In this document: positions 15,729 through 24,856 of the stretch, in pieces
Numbering within the stretch: the first letter of the stretch is position 1
Layout: every line of letters begins with the position of its first letter
Source: an uncultured Clostridium sp.
Lineage (GTDB): Bacteria > Bacillota > Clostridia > Clostridiales > Clostridiaceae
DNA: 64,000 nucleotides
Direction of reading: 5' to 3'
Assembly: GCA_900547475.1 (NCBI GenBank)
Contig: URGW01000015.1
Span: forward strand, 1-64,000
Translations under genes and position numbers: made by a program
The notes under the pieces: generated by a model
The model's database searches: none
What the model saw: only the letters and a program-made list of their open reading frames with translations
What the model was told of the DNA's origin: nothing

Positions 15729-17486
15729 TTAAATAAATAATGAACCTATATTAAATACTAAGAATGAAACTAACCAAGCTAAAATTAATTGGTAAGCTAC
15801 AGAAAATAAAGTTAATTTTGAGCCGAATTCCTTTTTCATAGTACCAACAACAGTAATGCATGGTGTATAAAGCAAAACAAATACTAAAAATGATAGTGCA
15901 GATAGTGCAGTAAAATGAAGTGGTAGCATTAGTTGTAAATCACCTGCAAATATTACACTCATTGAAGAAACAACAGTTTCTTTAGCAATTAAACCTGTTA
16001 ATAGTGAAACTGATGCTTGCCAGTTACCAAACCCTAGAGGTTTAAATATTGGTGCAATAAAACCACCTATAGATGATAATATACTATTGTTAACATCTGT
16101 CATACCAGAAAAATTAAAGTTTGATAAGAACCATAAAATTATACTCATAGCAAAAATTAATGTACCAGCTTTCACTAAAAATCCTTTAGTTTTTTCATAT
16201 AATTGATTTAAAAGATTTTTTAATGATGGCAATTTATATTCTGGTAACTCTATAAGTAAAGGTTCTTCTTCATTTTTAAATATTGTATGCTTAAAGATTA
16301 TACCAAGTATAAATGCTAATAATATACCTAAGAAGTAAAGTGAAGCTACAACTAATCCTATACTATTAGGGAAAAATACAGCTGCAAATATACTATAAAC
16401 AGGTAATCTAGCATTACAACTCATTAAAGGAACCAATAAAGCAGTAAGCTTTCTATCTTTTTCACTTTCTAATGTTCTTGCACTCATAATTGCAGGAGCA
16501 GAACAACCAAAGCCAACAATCATAGGAATAAATGCTTTTCCTGATAACCCCATTTTTCTCATGATTTTATCCATTATAAAAGCTACTCTCGCCATATATC
16601 CACTATCTTCTAAAATAGTTATACAAGCAAAAAGTGATAATATTATAGGTAACAACACTAATATTCCACCAACACCACCTATAATACCATCTATAATTAA
16701 TGATTGGAACCAAGGTGAACTTTCTTGAATTAAGCTTTCAATTATAGGAACTAAAGAGTCATTTAACAATGAATCTAATAAATCTGAAAGTGGTTGTCCT
16801 ATCCAAGAAAAAGTTACTTGGAATATTAATGCCATAATTATAAAGAAAATAGGATAAGCAAGCCATGGATTTAGCATTATATTATCTAAATTTTCTTTTA
16901 TTGTTTTTGTATATTTACTATCTTTTCTAGTACATTGACTTAATAAATTTTCTATGTAAGTATAAGTTTCTTTTTCGTTTGAAAAATTATAATCATTATT
17001 ATCTATTTTACTTATATTAATATTTTTTAAAGCTTTTTTAATTTCATCTATACCATGTTCCTTAGATGCTTGTATAGGAACAACAGTTACATTTAAAAGT
17101 TTCTCTAATTCTTTATAATTTATATCTATACCTTTTTTTTCAGCCACATCTATCATATTAACAGCTAAAATGATAGGTTTTTTAAATTGTTTCAGTTGCA
17201 TAGTTAAATATAAGTTTCTATCAATATTAGAAGCATCGATAATATTTAGTATTAAATCTACTTGTCCATTTTCTAAAAACTCTTTTGATATTTTTTCTTC
17301 ATTTGAAAAAGTATCCATAGCATATATACCAGGTAAATCTATTATTTTAAAATCATCAAAAAAGCCTTCTTTTTTATCTACAGTTACTCCTGCCCAATTA
17401 CCAACTCTTTGATTAGAGCCAGTTAGGCTATTAAAAAGTGTAGTTTTTCCAACGTTGGGATTACCAAGCAAAGCTACATTTTTCAT
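15729..17486 (-). CDS. feoB: Ferrous iron transport protein B
   Basis: This 585-aa protein has an N-terminal GTPase domain (G1 GNPNVGKTTLFN, G2 Thr in GVTVDKKEG, G3 DLPGIY, G4 NMID), then a helical spacer and a polytopic membrane core with paired Gate motifs (VPLMSCNARLPVYSIF and the related VLLYTPCITVVGTMKKEFG region). It imports Fe2+ under anoxic conditions. The length is at the short end for FeoB but all core parts are present. The ATG has AAGGGGATGACA before it. It lies 32 nt after feoA and is followed by the Cys-rich small gene; the operon promoter carries a Fur box. Confidence 0.96.
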   Translation of the reverse strand: MKNVALLGNPNVGKTTLFNSLTGSNQRVGNWAGVTVDKKEGFFDDFKIIDLPGIYAMDTFSNEEKISKEFLENGQVDLILNIIDASNIDRNLYLTMQLKQFKKPIILAVNMIDVAEKKGIDINYKELEKLLNVTVVPIQASKEHGIDEIKKALKNINISKIDNNDYNFSNEKETYTYIENLLSQCTRKDSKYTKTIKENLDNIMLNPWLAYPIFFIIMALIFQVTFSWIGQPLSDLLDSLLNDSLVPIIESLIQESSPWFQSLIIDGIIGGVGGILVLLPIILSLFACITILEDSGYMARVAFIMDKIMRKMGLSGKAFIPMIVGFGCSAPAIMSARTLESEKDRKLTALLVPLMSCNARLPVYSIFAAVFFPNSIGLVVASLYFLGILLAFILGIIFKHTIFKNEEEPLLIELPEYKLPSLKNLLNQLYEKTKGFLVKAGTLIFAMSIILWFLSNFNFSGMTDVNNSILSSIGGFIAPIFKPLGFGNWQASVSLLTGLIAKETVVSSMSVIFAGDLQLMLPLHFTALSALSFLVFVLLYTPCITVVGTMKKEFGSKLTLFSVAYQLILAWLVSFLVFNIGSLFI

Positions 17487-17518
17487 TTTGTCATCCCCTT
17501 ATTTTTATCTTTTTGTAA

Positions 17519-17740
17519 TTAAGTTGTTAAAATAATATTTTTAGCATCCTTTTTACGTATAGCTAAATCAAAACCTCTCAAGTTTACTACTAAAGGATCA
17601 CCTAAAGGAGCAACTCTTTTTAATTCTATTTCTGTTCCTTGAATAAGACCCAAAGCATAAAGTCTTTTAGTCAGTTTATCGTTTCCGTTTATTTCATGTA
17701 TCTTAGCTTTTTCGCCAAGTTTTAAATCGCAAAGGCACAT
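17519..17740 (-). CDS. feoA: Ferrous iron transport protein A
   Basis: This 73-aa SH3-like protein has FeoA family features (LKLGEKAKIHEINGNDKLTKRLYALGLIQGTEIEL, then GDPLVVNLRGFDLAIRKKDAKNI). FeoA is a small cytoplasmic partner of FeoB. It is the first gene of the feoA-feoB operon, downstream of a Fur box, with GAGGTGG before the ATG. Confidence 0.95.
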   Translation of the reverse strand: MCLCDLKLGEKAKIHEINGNDKLTKRLYALGLIQGTEIELKRVAPLGDPLVVNLRGFDLAIRKKDAKNIILTT

Positions 17741-17756
17741 TTATACCACCTCAAAT

Positions 17757-17771
17757 TGAAAATCATTATCA
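17757..17771 (-). promoter_or_regulatory. Fur box of the feo operon
   Basis: On the minus strand the sequence TGATAATGATTTTCA matches the 7-1-7 Fur consensus TGATAATNATTATCA at all but one defined position. It lies between the promoter and the feoA start, so Fe2+-Fur repression is expected. Confidence 0.85.
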
Positions 17772-17789
17772 AAAATTTTTTACACATAT

Positions 17790-17818
17790 ATGATATCAAT
17801 AAAAGAGAGCTTGGTCAA
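17790..17818 (-). promoter_or_regulatory. Promoter of the feo operon
   Basis: On the minus strand TTGACC (17818-17813) and TATCAT (17795-17790) are separated by 17 nt. The predicted start of transcription lies just upstream of the Fur box. Confidence 0.65.
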
Positions 17819-17971
17819 TATAAAAAACATATTTAAAACAAATTTGCTATATATTTGAAAGAAGTAGAAAGTATAAATGGTATTCACTATATTGATAACA
17901 TGGTATAATAAAAAGATATAGATATACTAATTCTAAAACAGGAGATAAATAATGTAAGAAAGAGTGATAGT

Positions 17972-18763
17972 GTGATTATTCGAGAAAATTTTGTTGATGT
18001 AGAAGAATATAATATTGAAAATATATTGGAAGGCAAGGAGGTGCAGTGTAAACCAGAGGAAATTATATATTTCGATTTAGAGCATTATGTTTACAAAAAA
18101 CCGAAATGTATAGGGGTATTTGGGGCATGTATATATAATAATGTGGATAAAAAGATACATGTAACTCAATATATGATAGAAAATAAAAGTGAAGTAGTTG
18201 AAATACTAATACTTGCAAAAAAATATTTTGCTAAAATGAAGAAGATGGGAAAGAAAGTTATAGTTACTTTTTCAGGAAATAATGATTTTACTGTTATAAA
18301 ATACTTATTCAATAAATATAATATTTATTTTGATTTTGATAAGGAATTTAAATCTTTAGATATACAAAAAGAATATGAAAGAAATATGAATACATCTATA
18401 GGACTTAAAAATTTAGAAAAGATTTTTAATATATATAGAGAAGGAGATGTTATTAGTGGTTCTAATTTAGCTAAAACATTTCATAAGGTATTAAAGGATA
18501 GAGAATATATTCAAAGAATGCCAAAAGAAAAAATAGAAACAATATTATTATATAACGAGCAAGATGTGGTAAATTTATATAAGATTTTTATTACTTGGAA
18601 AGACTATATAAAAAGTAAAGATGAAGAAATAAAAATTAATATAGATGAAGAAGATATAGAGATTGATAAGGAAGAAATTAATTCTAATAGGTTTATACAA
18701 GAGGATAAAGAAGAAATAGAAGTAACTGAAGTTGAAAAAGTTCAGGATTGTATTGTAGATTAA
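17972..18763 (+). CDS. RNase H-like (YprB-type) exonuclease domain protein
   Basis: This 263-aa protein has a ribonuclease H-like fold of the YprB type. IIYFDLE (about 30-36) gives the first acidic pair, FSGNNDFTVIKYLF (about 106-119) the second motif, and NEQDVVNLYKIF (about 190-201) the last Asp. The C-terminal 45 residues are very acidic. It may be a DEDD nuclease of unknown substrate. The GTG start has only a weak ribosome site; a strong AGGAGATAA site 12-13 nt before ATG-TAA lies just upstream in another frame, so the N terminus may have been altered by a 1-nt deletion. Confidence 0.7.
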   Translation: MIIRENFVDVEEYNIENILEGKEVQCKPEEIIYFDLEHYVYKKPKCIGVFGACIYNNVDKKIHVTQYMIENKSEVVEILILAKKYFAKMKKMGKKVIVTFSGNNDFTVIKYLFNKYNIYFDFDKEFKSLDIQKEYERNMNTSIGLKNLEKIFNIYREGDVISGSNLAKTFHKVLKDREYIQRMPKEKIETILLYNEQDVVNLYKIFITWKDYIKSKDEEIKINIDEEDIEIDKEEINSNRFIQEDKEEIEVTEVEKVQDCIVD

Positions 18764-18791
18764 ATTTATATTATTTTAAGGATAATATCCT

Positions 18792-18835
18792 TAAATGATA
18801 GATGCTCCTAAATAATTAGGAGCATCTATCATTTA
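18792..18835. terminator. Bidirectional terminator
   Basis: Perfect 19-bp arms at 18792-18810 and 18817-18835 between the convergent RNase H-like and ComEC-like genes. Confidence 0.88.
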
Positions 18836-18843
18836 TAGGATTT

Positions 18844-19719
18844 TTATTTAACTGTAGATATATTTATATTTTTTCCATCAGAAATAGCTATAATAGTACC
18901 ATTAATATCTGTTCTAAGTGTTCTAATATTATAAGAGTTAAGAAGAGATAAAGTTTCTGTAGTAGGATGACCATAGGTGTTATTTTTACCGACAGATATT
19001 ATTGCGAGAGCTGGATTTGCTGAAATTATAAAATCTTCAGAAGTTGATGTTGAAGAACCATGATGTCCAACTTTTAAAATATCACAATTTAAATTATTGT
19101 TTTGGGATAGTACTATATTTTCTGTGGATACTTCAGCATCCCCTGTAAATAAAAAAGAATTATTAAAGAAAGTTATTTTTATAATTGGAGAATAATCATT
19201 TAAGTTATCACTATATATATTTTCTAATGGAGAGAATATTTCAATTTTTGTATTTTTTCCAAGATCAATTCCTTTAACCCCTTTCTTTAAAACATTTATT
19301 TTAAGATTTTTATCAACTAAAGCACTAATCATATTTTCAAAGGTAGTAGATGAAGTTATTGCTTTAGGGGAATAAAAGTTTCCAATATTATATCTTTTTA
19401 TAATGGTATCCATATTGCCGATATGGTCTTCGTGGGGATGTGTTGCAATAATATAATCAAGTTTTTTTATATTTAATTTTTCTAAATATTCAAGTAAATC
19501 TTTTCTATTACTAGATGGACCTGAATCTATAAGTAAATTTTTATTATTAGCTTGAATCAAAATGCAATCTCCTTGCCCTACATCTATATAGTGAATAATC
19601 ATTTTGTTTTGGTAAATATCATTATTATTTTGAGTTAAAAAAGAAATAGAAATAATAATTGCAGAAATAGTAAGTATTATTTTTAATATTTTATAACTTT
19701 TATATTTAAATTTAATCAT
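18844..19719 (-). CDS. Metallo-beta-lactamase-fold hydrolase, ComEC C-terminal-like, secreted or membrane-anchored
   Basis: This 291-aa protein has one N-terminal hydrophobic segment (about 8-26) and then a metallo-beta-lactamase fold. Metal motifs are IDVGQGDCILIQ, THPHEDHIGNMD (about 94-105), FTGDAE, and LKVGHHGSSTS, with a late GHPTTET. This matches the nuclease-like domain of ComEC, here as a separate protein without the competence membrane channel. It probably acts outside the membrane on nucleic acid or a phosphodiester. It is transcribed alone. Confidence 0.83.
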   Translation of the reverse strand: MIKFKYKSYKILKIILTISAIIISISFLTQNNNDIYQNKMIIHYIDVGQGDCILIQANNKNLLIDSGPSSNRKDLLEYLEKLNIKKLDYIIATHPHEDHIGNMDTIIKRYNIGNFYSPKAITSSTTFENMISALVDKNLKINVLKKGVKGIDLGKNTKIEIFSPLENIYSDNLNDYSPIIKITFFNNSFLFTGDAEVSTENIVLSQNNNLNCDILKVGHHGSSTSTSEDFIISANPALAIISVGKNNTYGHPTTETLSLLNSYNIRTLRTDINGTIIAISDGKNINISTVK

Positions 19720-19901
19720 AATTAAAGACTCCTAAATAAGAAATATATATTTTAGATTATTGCCTAGAATTAGGGAAAGAAATCTTAAGTTTATAAATAT
19801 TTAATAAGTTAGTTAAGTGAATTTATTGGTATAATATGTTATAATTGTATAAAATATCGTGTAAGAGCTAATTTAAATAAAATGATATTAGGAGGATGGG
19901 G

Positions 19902-21644
19902 ATGAAAAAAGAGTTTTCAATAAGTAATGATAAAGTATTAATGAATTTTTCAACTAGATATTGTAATAATTTTGAGAGTTTATTAGAAAGTGAAGGATTT
20001 AGAAGAGTTTTAAGTGTTTATTTAAAGAAATCTGAAAAAAAGAGAACTTTATCATATAGATATTTAATTAAATCACTAAATACTACTGATATAACAAGTT
20101 TAAGAGAAGATATTACTAAAATTTTTAAATGGTTAACCATAATGGATGTAAAAGAAGTTGTTGAATTAAATCCAAGATATAGTGAACTTTTGAGTAATAA
20201 AGAAGAGTTTATTAATGTAATAGAAGATTTTTATTTATTTTGGAGAAGATTAGAAAGATATACTATTATTCAAAATGATAAAGTTAGTCAAGGTTTAGCG
20301 GCTATGAATTTCACAGAAGCAAATTCAGCTTTTGAAAAGTTAATATTAAAGTTCTATAGAAAAATAGAGCAAAATGTATTAGGTAGAACTCCGCAAGTTT
20401 TTAGACAAATAACAGCTGGTGGAAATTGTAGTATAATGATAAATAAGCTATTATGGCCAATTCCAAAAGGATATGAATCACTAGAGGATATTAATTTTAT
20501 AGATTGTATTTTACTAGAGCCACCATTTATAACATATCCTAAAAAAAATACAAGAAATGGCATGTTTTCAGAGGTTAATAATAATCCTTTAAAGTATGCA
20601 CATATAAATAAAGAGCATTGGTTTTGTTATCCTGCAAAAGTTGGAGAGTTAATAGCCTATATATATTTCCATAGAGATTTTATGAACCATGGAATAACTT
20701 TATGTAATTTATTTGAAATGGCTAAGAGAGAAGAATGTAGAGGAAGACAGCCTGATATTGTTTATGTATTTGGAATAAATGATGGAGAAGAGTTAAAAAC
20801 AGTTTTTTATGATGATGAAGAAAATAATATAATGCTTGGATATGTAAATTATTCAGAGGAAATAGATTATTTTGGATATATGAAAAAGATGATATTAACA
20901 TTGCATAATTTAATAATGATAAAAAGAGGTTATTTACCTATACATGGAGCAATGGTAAATGTTCAAATGAAAAATGGAAAAGAAGCTAATGTAGTAATAA
21001 TGGGTGATAGTGGTGCAGGAAAATCTGAAAGTTTGGAAGCCTTTAGAACTTTAAGTGAAGAATATATAAGTAATATGAATATTATTTTTGATGATATGGG
21101 TACATTTAAAGAGATTGATGGGGAGATATATGGATATGGTACAGAAATAGGTGCTTTTGTTAGATTAGATGATTTAGCACAAGGATATGCATTTAGAGAA
21201 ATAGATAGAAGTATATTTATGAATCCAGACAAAATAAATGCAAGATTAGTAATGCCTGTAGCACCATATAGTCAAATAGTTAAAGGTTATAAAATAGATT
21301 TATTCTTATATGCTAATAATTTTACTGATATAAACAAAGATGATAAAGCTATTGAATATTTTAATAATGCTGAAGAGGCAATTGAATTATTTAAATCAGG
21401 TCCAAGAATGGCAAAAGGAACTACCACTGAAGAAGGATTGGTTGAAAGTTACTTTGCAAATCCGTTTGGACCTGCACAAAAGCAAGAAGATACGGATATA
21501 TTGATAGATAGATATTTTCAAACAATGTTTGATAGAAATGTAAAAGTTGGACAAATCAAGACATGTCTTGGAGTTAAAGGAAGGGAACAAGAGGGGCCAA
21601 GGGAGGCTGCAATAGAGTTATTTAATATTATTAAAGAGTTATAA
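19902..21644 (+). CDS. PEP-carboxykinase/HPr-kinase-like P-loop protein of unknown function
   Basis: This is a 580-aa protein. The only clear motif is a P-loop, VVIMGDSGAGKSES (GDSGAGKS starts about residue 368), of the form found in PEP carboxykinase and HPr kinase, followed by the acidic IIFDDMGTF and by YGTEIGAFVRLDDL. The N-terminal 350 residues resemble nothing I know. Clostridial homologues are often labelled phosphoenolpyruvate carboxykinase, but the length and N-terminal half do not fit a standard PckA. A kinase or phosphotransferase is likely; the substrate is unknown. AGGAGG abuts the upstream ATG at 19896, so the ATG at 19902, spaced by 6 nt, is the better start. Confidence 0.6.
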   Translation: MKKEFSISNDKVLMNFSTRYCNNFESLLESEGFRRVLSVYLKKSEKKRTLSYRYLIKSLNTTDITSLREDITKIFKWLTIMDVKEVVELNPRYSELLSNKEEFINVIEDFYLFWRRLERYTIIQNDKVSQGLAAMNFTEANSAFEKLILKFYRKIEQNVLGRTPQVFRQITAGGNCSIMINKLLWPIPKGYESLEDINFIDCILLEPPFITYPKKNTRNGMFSEVNNNPLKYAHINKEHWFCYPAKVGELIAYIYFHRDFMNHGITLCNLFEMAKREECRGRQPDIVYVFGINDGEELKTVFYDDEENNIMLGYVNYSEEIDYFGYMKKMILTLHNLIMIKRGYLPIHGAMVNVQMKNGKEANVVIMGDSGAGKSESLEAFRTLSEEYISNMNIIFDDMGTFKEIDGEIYGYGTEIGAFVRLDDLAQGYAFREIDRSIFMNPDKINARLVMPVAPYSQIVKGYKIDLFLYANNFTDINKDDKAIEYFNNAEEAIELFKSGPRMAKGTTTEEGLVESYFANPFGPAQKQEDTDILIDRYFQTMFDRNVKVGQIKTCLGVKGREQEGPREAAIELFNIIKEL

Positions 21645-21680
21645 GAAAGAGCTTTGCGCATAAGTGCAAAGCTCTTTCTT
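21643..21680. terminator. Bidirectional terminator
   Basis: Hairpin AAGAAAGAGCTTTGC / GCAAAGCTCTTTCTT between the PEPCK-like gene and the convergent DUF378 gene. Confidence 0.88.
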
Positions 21681-21684
21681 AATT

Positions 21685-21879
21685 TTAAAATATATCTTTT
21701 GCAAAAAATGATATAGCATATAAACCACAAATACCAATAATAGCATAAATGATTCTGCTAAAAGTACTCATATCACCAAAGATTGCAGCAACAAGGTCAA
21801 ATTGAAAGAAGCCTAATAGACCCCAATTTATAGCTCCAATTATAATGAGTATAAGTACTATGGTATCAATTACCTTCAT
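21685..21879 (-). CDS. DUF378 small membrane protein
   Basis: This 64-aa protein has two transmembrane helices. It shows the DUF378 pattern: DTIVLILIIIGAINWGLLGFFQFDLVAAIFG, a short loop, then RIIYAIIGICGLYAI. I start at ATG 21879 because AAGGAG lies about 9 nt upstream; a longer frame to 21948 lacks a ribosome site. Function is unknown. Confidence 0.85.
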   Translation of the reverse strand: MKVIDTIVLILIIIGAINWGLLGFFQFDLVAAIFGDMSTFSRIIYAIIGICGLYAISFFAKDIF

Positions 21880-21971
21880 AAAAACAACTCCTTTAGTTTT
21901 AATAACATAGTTATTTTTTCCAAAGGAGAAATTTATATTCATGTACAAAATATTTAAAATTAATTTTTTTA

Positions 21972-22439
21972 TTAAATTGAAATATTTCTATCAATAGGTT
22001 GATTTAAAGATATGATAGTGTCAGTTCTTTGAATTCCGGAAATAACATTTATTTTGTTTAATAATATATCTTGAAGGTCGCTTATATTTTTACAGATAAC
22101 TTTAGCAAATACAGAATAATCACCAGTAGTTAAATGTAATTCAACAACTTCTTTAATTTTGGACATTTCTTCAAAAACATCTGAGAATGATGAAGTTTTA
22201 TCAATATATATTCCTACAAAGCAACAAACATCATATCCTAATTTAGGAAGATTTAAAAGAATTTTAGTTCCCTTAATTATTCCAAGTTCCTCCATTTTTT
22301 TCATACGAACATGAATAGTACCCCCACTAACATGGCAAAGTCTTGCAATTTCTAAATATGGAGTTCTACAATCTTTTATTAATATATCTAAAATTTGAAG
22401 ATCTAATTCATCAAGTTGATAGGCTTGGTTTAAACCCAT
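21972..22439 (-). CDS. Lrp/AsnC-family transcriptional regulator
   Basis: This 155-aa protein has an N-terminal winged helix-turn-helix (LDELDLQILDILIKDCRTPYLEIARLCHVSGGTIHVRMKKMEELGII shows the AsnC pattern; about residues 8-55) and a C-terminal RAM ligand domain (about 70-145). Members sense amino acids and form octamers. It is transcribed alone, next to DUF378 and divergent from a small membrane protein, so its target is not clear from context. Confidence 0.9.
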   Translation of the reverse strand: MGLNQAYQLDELDLQILDILIKDCRTPYLEIARLCHVSGGTIHVRMKKMEELGIIKGTKILLNLPKLGYDVCCFVGIYIDKTSSFSDVFEEMSKIKEVVELHLTTGDYSVFAKVICKNISDLQDILLNKINVISGIQRTDTIISLNQPIDRNISI

Positions 22440-22670
22440 AATAACACCCCTTTAATAAATTTATAATATCTTTAATATATTTTATCAAATAATTTAAAGA
22501 TATGCTAGTCCAAACTATCGAATTATTATTTTTTGAGAGATATAATATGAAAATTAGTAATTTTTAACATAAAATAGGTCTTATAAAAATATGAAAATAA
22601 AACTGGGTTGAAAATATGTTAAATAGAAAGTAATATATATATTAGAAAGATATAGGAAGGAGAGCTATTG

Positions 22671-23027
22671 ATGGGAAGCTTTTTATCAACGCTGCTTTAT
22701 TTCATTGTTCTATTAGCAATTGTATTTGGAGTAATGTTCTTAGGAAGAAAGTATGTATTTTCAAAAGTTAGAATTAATAAGTATATACCACTTGGTATAT
22801 CTATAGTAACATTAATTTTACAAGGATTTATGCCTGCTATTTTAGGTGAAAATATTTGGTGGGTATCATTTTTACTAACTATATTAACAGTAACATTCTT
22901 TTTATGGTTCATGGATATTCAAGCAACTGGTGGACCTAAAAAGAAAGAAAAGAAAATTGAAATTAGACCTAAGGCTAAGCCTAATAGAGTAAAGCATTTA
23001 AATAATAACCAAAATAATAAAAAATAA
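22671..23027 (+). CDS. Small membrane protein of unknown function
   Basis: This 118-aa protein has three or so hydrophobic segments (about 5-26, 38-57, 62-82) and a Lys-rich C-terminal tail (PKKKEKK, then an Asn/Lys-rich end) that should lie in the cytoplasm. I choose ATG 22671, with GGAAGGAGAG upstream, over the adjoining TTG. I do not recognise the family. It is transcribed alone. Confidence 0.7.
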   Translation: MGSFLSTLLYFIVLLAIVFGVMFLGRKYVFSKVRINKYIPLGISIVTLILQGFMPAILGENIWWVSFLLTILTVTFFLWFMDIQATGGPKKKEKKIEIRPKAKPNRVKHLNNNQNNKK

Positions 23028-23045
23028 AGTGTTTAATTTGAATTT

Positions 23046-23095
23046 TTCCCTTTATAGAAATAGTTTTATTATTAAAGTATTTTCTATAAAGGGAA
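23046..23095 (+). terminator. Terminator after the small membrane protein gene
   Basis: Inverted repeat TTCCCTTTATAGAAA with its complement at 23081-23095, with a roughly 20-nt loop. Confidence 0.6.
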
Positions 23096-23135
23096 TATTA
23101 AAATTAAATGCTTTTTATTTTTAATGAAACAGCTT

Positions 23136-23178
23136 TATTCACTTAAGTTGTATTTTTTATGTAACTTTAAGTGAATAA
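23136..23178 (-). terminator. Terminator of the PHP gene
   Basis: Inverted repeat TTATTCACTTAAGTT / AACTTTAAGTGAATAA just after the stop of the minus-strand PHP gene. Confidence 0.7.
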
Positions 23179-23181
23179 TTT

Positions 23182-24210
23182 TTAGATATAGTTATTATTC
23201 AAGTGAACAATAAAAATTGGAGAACTTACTGCAGTTTTATTTTCATCTTGCAGTACTCTAATAACATACCAAGTTTCTGTTTTTAAGCTTTGATGTTCGT
23301 ATATATATTTAATACTACTTAAATTTATATCTTCAATTTTTTTTATAATTATACCACCATTTGATATTATTTGAATTTCTCTTATTTTATATCTAATGTC
23401 TTCAGCAAAAATTGAAAATTTTATTTTGGAAGAATAAATTGATAATGTATCACCCATAAATGTTTCGTCTATTGTAAAATGTAATTTTAAAAATCTTGAT
23501 TCAGTTGAATAAGTCCTATGACTTCTAAAAGCATCAATTAATGAATTTTTAGATAAATCATTTGCAATATATGCAGTTAAATTATCAGATTGATCGAAAT
23601 TAATTCTATGATTATCTTGTCCATTAACAGCACCTAATTTCCAACCTCTATCTAGTAATTGATAATAGTACTTTTCATGTTTAGTATATTTACTTGCAGG
23701 ATTACCATTGTAAACTTCTATACATGTAATAATTTTATTAAAAATTTCATTATATTGAATTTTACCAATTTCTTTATGAGGGTGATTAATAATTATAAAA
23801 GCTTGATGATTATTGATCATCCATAAAGTTAATAATCTTAAATCTTTTATAGCGCCAGTAAAAAAGTTATTAGGGTTTATTATGTTAAAATCACCAAAGG
23901 GAACAGTTCTACATTCAAAGCCAACAATGGGCAAGAAGTCATCTTCATTTTTTTTTATTTTATTAGAAAAGTAATTTGTTGCATCCCATTTTGTTAAAGT
24001 GCGATCTTTAACGGTAGTTTTATTTGCAAGAAAATCATTGTGATCAGTTACAAATAAAAAATCTAAACCACATTTTATAGCAAACTCATATAAATTTAAG
24101 GGAGTACCTTTACCAGTGGAATAGCTAGAATGACAGTGGGGAATACCGTAATAATATTTTAATTTATTCTGATCAAAGATTACTTTGGTTTTATGCTTAC
24201 TTTTACTCAC
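23182..24210 (-). CDS. PHP-domain metal-dependent phosphoesterase (CehA/McbA-like)
   Basis: This 342-aa protein carries the PHP metal-binding motifs: HCHSSYSTG (about 21-29), the VTDHNDFLA motif (about 54-62), the INHPHKEIG segment and NGQDNH. The C-terminal 100 residues are beta-rich, as in CehA/McbA-like hydrolases. It may hydrolyse a phosphoester of unknown identity. There is no signal peptide, so it is cytoplasmic. It is transcribed alone and divergent from the carbonic anhydrase gene. Confidence 0.8.
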   Translation of the reverse strand: MSKSKHKTKVIFDQNKLKYYYGIPHCHSSYSTGKGTPLNLYEFAIKCGLDFLFVTDHNDFLANKTTVKDRTLTKWDATNYFSNKIKKNEDDFLPIVGFECRTVPFGDFNIINPNNFFTGAIKDLRLLTLWMINNHQAFIIINHPHKEIGKIQYNEIFNKIITCIEVYNGNPASKYTKHEKYYYQLLDRGWKLGAVNGQDNHRINFDQSDNLTAYIANDLSKNSLIDAFRSHRTYSTESRFLKLHFTIDETFMGDTLSIYSSKIKFSIFAEDIRYKIREIQIISNGGIIIKKIEDINLSSIKYIYEHQSLKTETWYVIRVLQDENKTAVSSPIFIVHLNNNYI

Positions 24211-24344
24211 AAATTCGCCTCTTAAAATTATTCATTATTAATATATAGTATTAAAGGCATTAAAATAATGACAATAATTATAAAGGGTGATAAAATAAAG
24301 TGAAACTTTCATGATTAATATAACTTATAAGGGAGTTAAAAAAT

Positions 24345-24848
24345 ATGATTATTGATTTTGATGGAGTTAAACCTAAAATAAATGAGGATACATATATTTC
24401 AGAAAGCGTTGATATAATAGGAAAAGTTGAAATTGAGGATAATGTAAACATATGGTTTGGTAGTAGGCTTAGAGCTGATATGAACAAAATAGTAATTGGT
24501 GCTAATACTAATATTCAAGAAAATTCAGTAGTACATGTTGATATTAATTCTCCATGTATTATTGGTAAAAATGTAACTATAGGGCATGGTGCTATAATTC
24601 ATGGATGTAGCATTTCAGATAATGTTTTAGTAGGAATGGGTTCAATAATATTAAATAATGCCCAAATTGGAAAGAATACTATTATAGGAGCAGGTAGTTT
24701 AGTGACTCAAGGAAAGAGTTTTCCAGAAGGAGTTCTTATTTTAGGAAATCCAGCAAAAGTAGTTAGAGAATTAACTGATGATGAAATAAAAAGTATTAAG
24801 AAATCAGCAGATAATTACGTAAATTTAAGTAAAAGATATAAAAAGTAG
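24345..24848 (+). CDS. Gamma-class carbonic anhydrase family protein
   Basis: This 167-aa left-handed beta-helix protein has hexapeptide repeats throughout and the family zinc histidines in VVHVD, IGHGAIIHG. The length is typical of YrdA/CaiE-like gamma-CA proteins, which bind zinc but often have unproven carbonic anhydrase activity. The gene ends 8 nt before cvfB, so the two are co-transcribed. Confidence 0.92.
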   Translation: MIIDFDGVKPKINEDTYISESVDIIGKVEIEDNVNIWFGSRLRADMNKIVIGANTNIQENSVVHVDINSPCIIGKNVTIGHGAIIHGCSISDNVLVGMGSIILNNAQIGKNTIIGAGSLVTQGKSFPEGVLILGNPAKVVRELTDDEIKSIKKSADNYVNLSKRYKK

Positions 24849-24856
24849 GAGGACAT

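Noticed and set aside
15729..17486. FeoB as truncated, because it is shorter than many FeoB proteins
   Set aside because: G motifs and the membrane core motifs are all present from a well-placed ATG to the natural stop, so it is simply a short family member.
18844..19719. Calling the metallo-beta-lactamase gene comEC
   Set aside because: Only the C-terminal hydrolase-like part is present; the competence channel region with its many membrane helices is absent.
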